Positions 58,750 to 64,000 of a DNA stretch of 64,000 bases are shown one piece after another. Numbering within the stretch: the stretch's first letter is position 1; the number at the start of each line of letters is the position of its first letter. The notes beneath the pieces were generated by a model. That model searched no databases, was not told the DNA's origin, and saw nothing but the letters and a program-made list of their open reading frames with translations. Position numbers and translations under genes: made by a program. The stretch is from Daphnia pulex (taxonomy: Eukaryota; Arthropoda; Branchiopoda; Diplostraca; Daphniidae): positions 2,604,001 through 2,668,000 of the forward strand of contig NC_060026.1 in NCBI RefSeq assembly GCF_021134715.1, written 5' to 3'.

Positions 58750-61433
58750 TCTATAATATGAATAGGATAAATTAGATTAACTACATTATTCCTTCTAGGT
58801 AGATTTTAAAACATTTCAATTCAAATACCTGTTGGTTGTTAGTAGTGACCGCAGTGACTGGCGAATTGGAACTGAGAGCAAAGCTGGAGCTAGGCGTTGT
58901 TTTATTAGCTCACCATAAGATTATGTAACTTATTAATGTCAGGAAACGGTGTGTAAAGGGATGGTCAAAGTGAGAGGCAGGCGCCAATGGGGGCATGCTA
59001 AATATTGAGTACGGAATTTAGTCAAGTTACTAATGTCTCATTTGTTTTTTTCCCCAAAAATTAATTCTAGAGTACGAAGTGGAACAAAAATAATGATAAT
59101 TGGGGGCACCGTTTGACGTAGCAAAATTGGGTTCAATCCAAAAGCCAAGATGTTGATGGATCCAAGAAAGAAAAAGTCTCATCGTATTAGCATAACCTGA
59201 ACAAACCGCGGAACGAACGACTTTTTTTAGTAGACTTTTTTTTTGAATGGCTTTTCATCCGCAGTTTTCAAACTAGCGCCAGCTAGTCAGGTGTTAGGCA
59301 ACACACCTATAGCGTTTGAATGTGAATCAAACCGGTAGAACGAGAGTAGAACTACATCAAGATAGATAGCGTTTATTTCTGGGGCAGTAACCTGTCAGGA
59401 ATTACGTACAAGGAAATCAAAACTACGGCAGAATAAAAGTACTGTATACGTATATACTATATATTTTTTAATGAATAGCATTAGGTAGGAAAAATTTAAT
59501 TCCGTATCCGCATACATCTGTAAATTAGCGATTTCACTTTTGCTACTGATCCAATGCAAATGAAATTAGATCGATAGACCAGCATGATTGTCGCTTTATC
59601 TTATGTAGTTCATATCCTTTTTTTTCAGTTTAATCGGGGTCATTATTTTCCGATGGCGTTCTACTAACACACTTTCTTGGCTCATAGTCGTCATTTTATT
59701 ATGCACCGCACATACCGTTCGTTTGCATACCCAAATTTAACGGCATTGAAATTCATGAGTAATTTCACGTTTGTCAACTCACAGCGCGATCTGTCCACTC
59801 AAACTGGTGATTTGGAAAGCGTCCTGTAATGGTAGGTGGTTAATTCCATTTCAGGAATCTTTCAAAGGAACAGCTAGGTCTCTCTTTGTAACACAAACTG
59901 GAAATTCTTTGTACTACTTTGTCTAACGCAGCGAGAAATTCATCCGATTCTTAATCATTTTAAGGATACTTAATCGTATAATATAATACTTTTTAGTTTT
60001 TAAATCCTTGGTAGAATCGACTCAGCCGGCGGTAGATGTAAAGCGTGGTGATTGTTAATACAACGACATGCTACCAATATCTTTTCTGTTTCTCGTCTCT
60101 CGATAAGCCTTGAAATGGTAGTCTTCAACTTCACAAGACAATCTAATCAAAATCCAATACACAATAATCCAAGGGATTATAAAGAACAATGGCCTTTCAA
60201 GCTTAGTGTAAATTAAATGCTCCGTGGATCTCAAATCTGTGCTTCTTGTATTCAACGAAATTGAAATCACATTCGAAGATGGCTTGTTATAAAAGTAATG
60301 GGACTTTTAAGGAATTAACATATGTTTTTTTGTTCGTATATGATATTCTATCGATATCCAGGCTTCTTTTGCTGATTTTCCCTTTGACTTTAGTTTACGC
60401 AATTGACTGCTTAGTGCTGACGGATAAAGTCTTGCACAATCTAGCGTTTTTAAATTTATTTTGTCGAGCTTCAAATTTAAAATAATATATGGATAGCATA
60501 GCTAATAATATTAATAAATAATATTAATCTTATGCAGGCCATTGTTTTTACATTTATAATTTAAAAATAGCAAAATGAAAACACATTTTATACTGTAAAT
60601 TACTTAATTAAAATGGAAGATGGCTCTGCAGTCGATTTGTTTAATTAGCTCTGTGGAAATTCTGCATAATATCAATTTCGTTACAGATCATTCGAGTCAA
60701 CTTCAGTAGGAATAGGCTCGTTTTGTTGGCGTGGTGGTTCGTGGACGTGCTGGCTGCTGGCAGTTACTACCGTAGGTAAATTGTGGAAGGGCGAACCTCT
60801 TTTGCTTATTTGATCTTTTATTTTTGGACAATGAGCTGAGTTAAATTGTTATGTGTGAGTAACTCTAGCTGCATGAATACTCTGAGAATAACTTTCACAT
60901 TTTCTGTAAATCATGAAACCAATCTTCCACCTGTTATATCACTTTCAACCACATACATTATTGAACATTTGAAGAGTGAATTATATTAATTGCTATACTT
61001 TATGCAGGGAGTATAAGTATACTTGTTGCATCGACTGTTTGCAGAAATACAATATTATTGTGCATATCAGCTAGCTGTTACGTGGTGAGTACACCACTTT
61101 TATTTTATTTCTGTGTTGACTGTCAACATATAATTTTGTTTAGATTTTGTTTCCTCATTTTGTGTTGCTTCACTTGCTTATGCGTGGATGCTTGTTAGTT
61201 ATAACTTGGAAATTGCTGAAATAGTGTAGACCTACATCACCTTCGTTGTCATTATTTCAAAACAAACTTTCTCATTTTATCTATGCAGCAAGCACTAAAA
61301 GCTATAGACATATTTTCTGAATTGGTTAACATTACTTGTATGTTGAAAATTGATATAACTTCAATTATAATATTCATAATAACTATAAATTCTTCCATTC
61401 TCTATTGCAGTTTGCTTGTATTAAAATTCTACA
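58750..61433. other. Intergenic between the Reeler gene and the TKL kinase
   Basis: No gene recognised. A minus-strand frame at 60055-60270 contains one hydrophobic segment (PLFFIIPWIIVYWILIRLS) and could be a relic or the last exon of a membrane protein, but no partner exons were found. A CTCF-like half site lies near 59270-59285. An acceptor-like ...ctctattgcag at 61400-61410 indicates a 5' untranslated intron of the kinase gene, so its promoter is probably in this stretch. Confidence 0.45.
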
Positions 61434-63285
61434 ATGGGTCCACCAGGTCCGTTACGAAGCGATGGGTGCCCTGATATGCGATACAGCTGCAACCGTTCTT
61501 GGGCCTCTAGTTCGGGTTCTAGTGTTCCTCTTTCCACTGGTGGTTTCTATTCATCTACCGGTCGAAGCAGCATTGGTGGTAGTTCTGCAAGTCCCGCTTA
61601 TTCTAGTTCATCGAGTGCACCTCGTCAATCTTCCTTGCAACTAAGAGCTGTGGCAGAGAACGCTCCTGCCAGACTAAGAGCAGATGGACTGCCAGACATG
61701 CGTTATGCGGCTAACAAAAGTTATGTCGCCGAACGAAACATGGAAATTCCTCTCACTACAACTTCGCGTCGTAATTCAACGGCTGCTTCAGCATCCAAAA
61801 CAACAAGCCAAACAAGTACTTCAGGTACTGGTAAACATTTATTGTTTGTTTGTTCTGTTGCCAATATTTCATAACATTAATTTTTGTTTTTTAGAACGCG
61901 AATATGTTCCATCGAGATATTCGGCCACATCATCAACAATCACAAGCTATTCAAATATCTATGCATCACCTATTTATGTGCCAGTTCCCGTTTCACTGCC
62001 TTCACAAATCAATCAACCGGAGCAAGTGGAACGTTTGGATTCACAAGAAAGAGTTTCTCAGCTGGAAGATCGATTGCGGATGCTGGAACTTCAGAAGAAG
62101 ATTCAGGAATTGGAGATCAGTTTGCAGGAAGCCAAATCCAAACAGGCTGTTCCTCCCAGTGGAATTAAGAGCCAGCAGGTAGTCATCGACAAATCGATAT
62201 CTGCAGCTATTTCCACTGGAGCAAGAAGCCGAACTAGTGTTCCTGCAAAGAATCTTTCTACCTCATCTTCTATCTCTTCTAAAATTCTGAATGAAATTGA
62301 TCTTCTGCAAGTCCGATTAAGCGAAGTAATCGCCCCAACCGGGGCTGTTGTTGTCAGCCGTCGTCGCATTGAAAAGATAACCGACAACTATCAGGAGCTT
62401 ATTGGGCGTGGAGGATTCGGTCAAGTCTACAAAGGAACTTGGCATAGACGTCAAGTAGCCGTCAAAGAAATCCGCTCTCCTTGGCGTTGCAGCACAGTCG
62501 TCGAGACTCGATCGTTCGCCAAGATGATTCAACGAGAGGTTGAAGCACTTTCAGCTGTCCAGCACCGCAATATTATTGGACTGCTCGGTCTTTGCACGGA
62601 TAACGAATCGAGTGATGGTGAAGCATCGATTAGAGTCTCGCTCATCTTTGAATTTGCCAACGGAGGAACTCTTTTCGACTGTCTTTTCGGTGTCCAAGCA
62701 AATAACAACAAATTCAAATTAGACGTGAATCAAATGATGCTGATCGCTCGCCATCTCACCGAGGCTCTCCATCTACTGCATTCCACCCAGCAGGAGCCTG
62801 GCGGTTCAGTTATGGTCCACCGTGACGTGAAATCCGCCAATGTTTTATTGCAACGGGATGACGAAGGAAGAGTCGTGCGAGCTGTTTTGGCCGATTTTGG
62901 TTTGGCACGTTTTCATTCGGATCTCAACGAAAGTGGCTCCGGCGTTGGCCTAGCTGCCAGTTCCATGACAGCTGTGGTAGGTACTCACGGTTATGTCGAT
63001 CCTTTGTATGCGGAGTCGAGCCAAGTGTCGCCCAGTCAAGATGTGTACGCTTACGGTGTCGTCCTTTACGAGATGCTCTGGAAGGAAAAACCTGAAACTG
63101 TGCTGGCCCGTCGAGTTCGTCAAAGCACGTTGGAGAATTGTGTTCTTAAAGCCAAATCCGTCGACCCAGAGGACAGATTCGGGTCTGCTCGTATCCAATT
63201 GTTGGCTTCGGTAGGTAGGCAATGCGTTGGCATGGAAAACAGACCCACCGCCAAAGACATTCGTAAAATGCTCAATGTTGAATAA
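61434..63285 (+). CDS. TKL-type serine/threonine kinase with DGxPDMRY repeats
   Basis: Two exons, 61434-61824 and 61895-63285; 593 residues, phase consistent (G|AA). The N-terminus has two copies of a motif about 18 residues long: PLRSDGCPDMRYSCNRS (7-23) and RLRADGLPDMRYAANKS (81-97), separated by Ser-rich sequence. A short coiled coil covers about 175-213 (ERVSQLEDRLRMLELQKKI...). The kinase domain, about 295-593, looks active: glycine loop GRGGFGQVY, Lys321 in VAVKEI, HRD at 439-441 in HRDVKSANVLL, DFG at 464-466, and GTHGYVDPLYAES in place of the APE segment. This IRAK/Pelle or plant-receptor-kinase-like activation segment places it in the TKL group. No death domain, signal peptide or membrane segment is seen, so it is cytoplasmic and not a standard Pelle. 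Substrate and pathway unknown. Confidence 0.9.
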
Positions 63286-63763
63286 TTCGTTGCTTCAAAT
63301 ATGTTCCGAAAAAATCACCCCCATTCAAACTAAGACTGTTGTATTTCCTTCCTTTTTATTCGTTGTCTGAAAATCCGGAATCCTATCTGGTTACAGCTAA
63401 ACACTGTTTCAGAATGGTGTATTTAATTACATGAAAAAGTTAAGCATGGAAGTTTTGTTATACTGCCTTGTCTTGGAAATATCAAAAATGTTCGAATGTG
63501 TTATCCCTTGCAAATGTTCGTGAATTTATCAGTGTTCATTTGGGCATATGTTTCTTAACCAAGTTTATATTTGTTCTTCCAATTCACAAAGTCGTTGAAG
63601 TGAAAATACAGAAAATTTGGAAGAACATCATTATTTTCAAATGAGTAAATGGCAAAATACATCAACAAGAGTTCTCGGACGGTCAGCAATCAGTATCTTA
63701 GATCTGGCAACAGCTGTCAAATACAGTTGAAAACGAGTGTGAATTTTTAATCAAGTGAAAACA
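63286..63763. other. 3' region of the kinase gene and upstream of the next gene
   Basis: About 480 bases. The left part is probably the kinase 3' untranslated region, though no perfect AATAAA was noted. The right part, from about 63650, leads into the next plus-strand gene. Confidence 0.4.
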
Positions 63764-63942
63764 ATGATGGACACAAGATTCGTGAAGATTATGAGAGCTG
63801 GTAACAGTTAAGAAAAAACTGTGACAAACAAACAAAAGGTGTTTACAATTTACAGTGCTACTCTACGATCGACTAGATGGGGAATCCTGGTGCTGTGGAA
63901 AACAAACGGTTCCAAGTTCCATGGCTGCTAGAAGAATAAAAG
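63764..63942 (+). CDS. First exons of an unrecognised gene, cut by the window edge
   Basis: Two small exons, 63764-63800 and 63856-63942, join in phase (G|TG) across a 55-base intron with a GTAACA donor and TTACAG acceptor. A GTAGTT donor follows at 63943. The 42 residues visible start MMDTRFVKIMRAVLLYDRL and continue DGESWCCGKQTVPSSMAARR. The remainder lies beyond the window. No family recognised; the consistent phases and the short intron typical of neighbours are the only support. Confidence 0.4.
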
Positions 63943-64000
63943 GTAGTTAAAAGTCAAACTAAAAGCCGCTTAACGACAAGTGATTTCCAAACAAGTTGTA

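Noticed and set aside
60055..60270. Hydrophobic minus-strand ORF as a membrane protein gene
   Set aside because: Its start is not an exon border I can trust, there are no partner exons and upstream frames are closed.

Overview
The window looks like nuclear DNA of an arthropod, most likely a Daphnia-like crustacean. The genes are animal families: a Dbx homeobox gene, insect-style BTB plus Pipsqueak transcription factors, a muscle LIM protein and a Reeler-domain secreted protein. Many introns are only 50-120 bp, with GT-AG borders. This assignment rests on gene families and intron size only; no search was run.

The left two thirds (about 1-44 kb) is sparse and developmental. A two-LIM muscle protein gene (6316-7307) is followed by Dbx (10630-19534), which has a 6.5-kb intron inside the homeodomain. 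Two BTB-Pipsqueak paralogues in tandem follow (20992-31740 and 42200-44008). I rebuilt the first paralogue with a remote first coding exon, 6.5 kb upstream of the BTB exon. The DNA between these exons is full of homopolymers and microsatellites and carries repeated CTCF-like motifs.

The right third (about 45-64 kb) is compact. A head-to-tail segmental duplication produced two glyoxylate/hydroxypyruvate reductase genes (GRHPR; 45638-47159 and 48028-49550). The second unit also carries the end of a NIMA-related (Nek2-like) gene, whose full version (49753-51961, minus) encodes a predicted pseudokinase. The first unit keeps only a deleted, frameshifted piece of its last exon. Next come two intronless paralogues of the TMEM55/PIP4P family (minus), both with lysine where the family CX5R motif has arginine. 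A Reeler-domain secreted protein gene (minus) contains an apparent GC-AG intron. The last full gene is a TKL-type protein kinase with two N-terminal DGxPDMRY repeats. The first two exons of an unrecognised gene run towards the right edge.

No rRNA, tRNA, CRISPR array, phage, virus or intact transposon was recognised. Exon models come from reading splice borders and phases by eye; every coding model offered at high confidence keeps an open frame through all its junctions.
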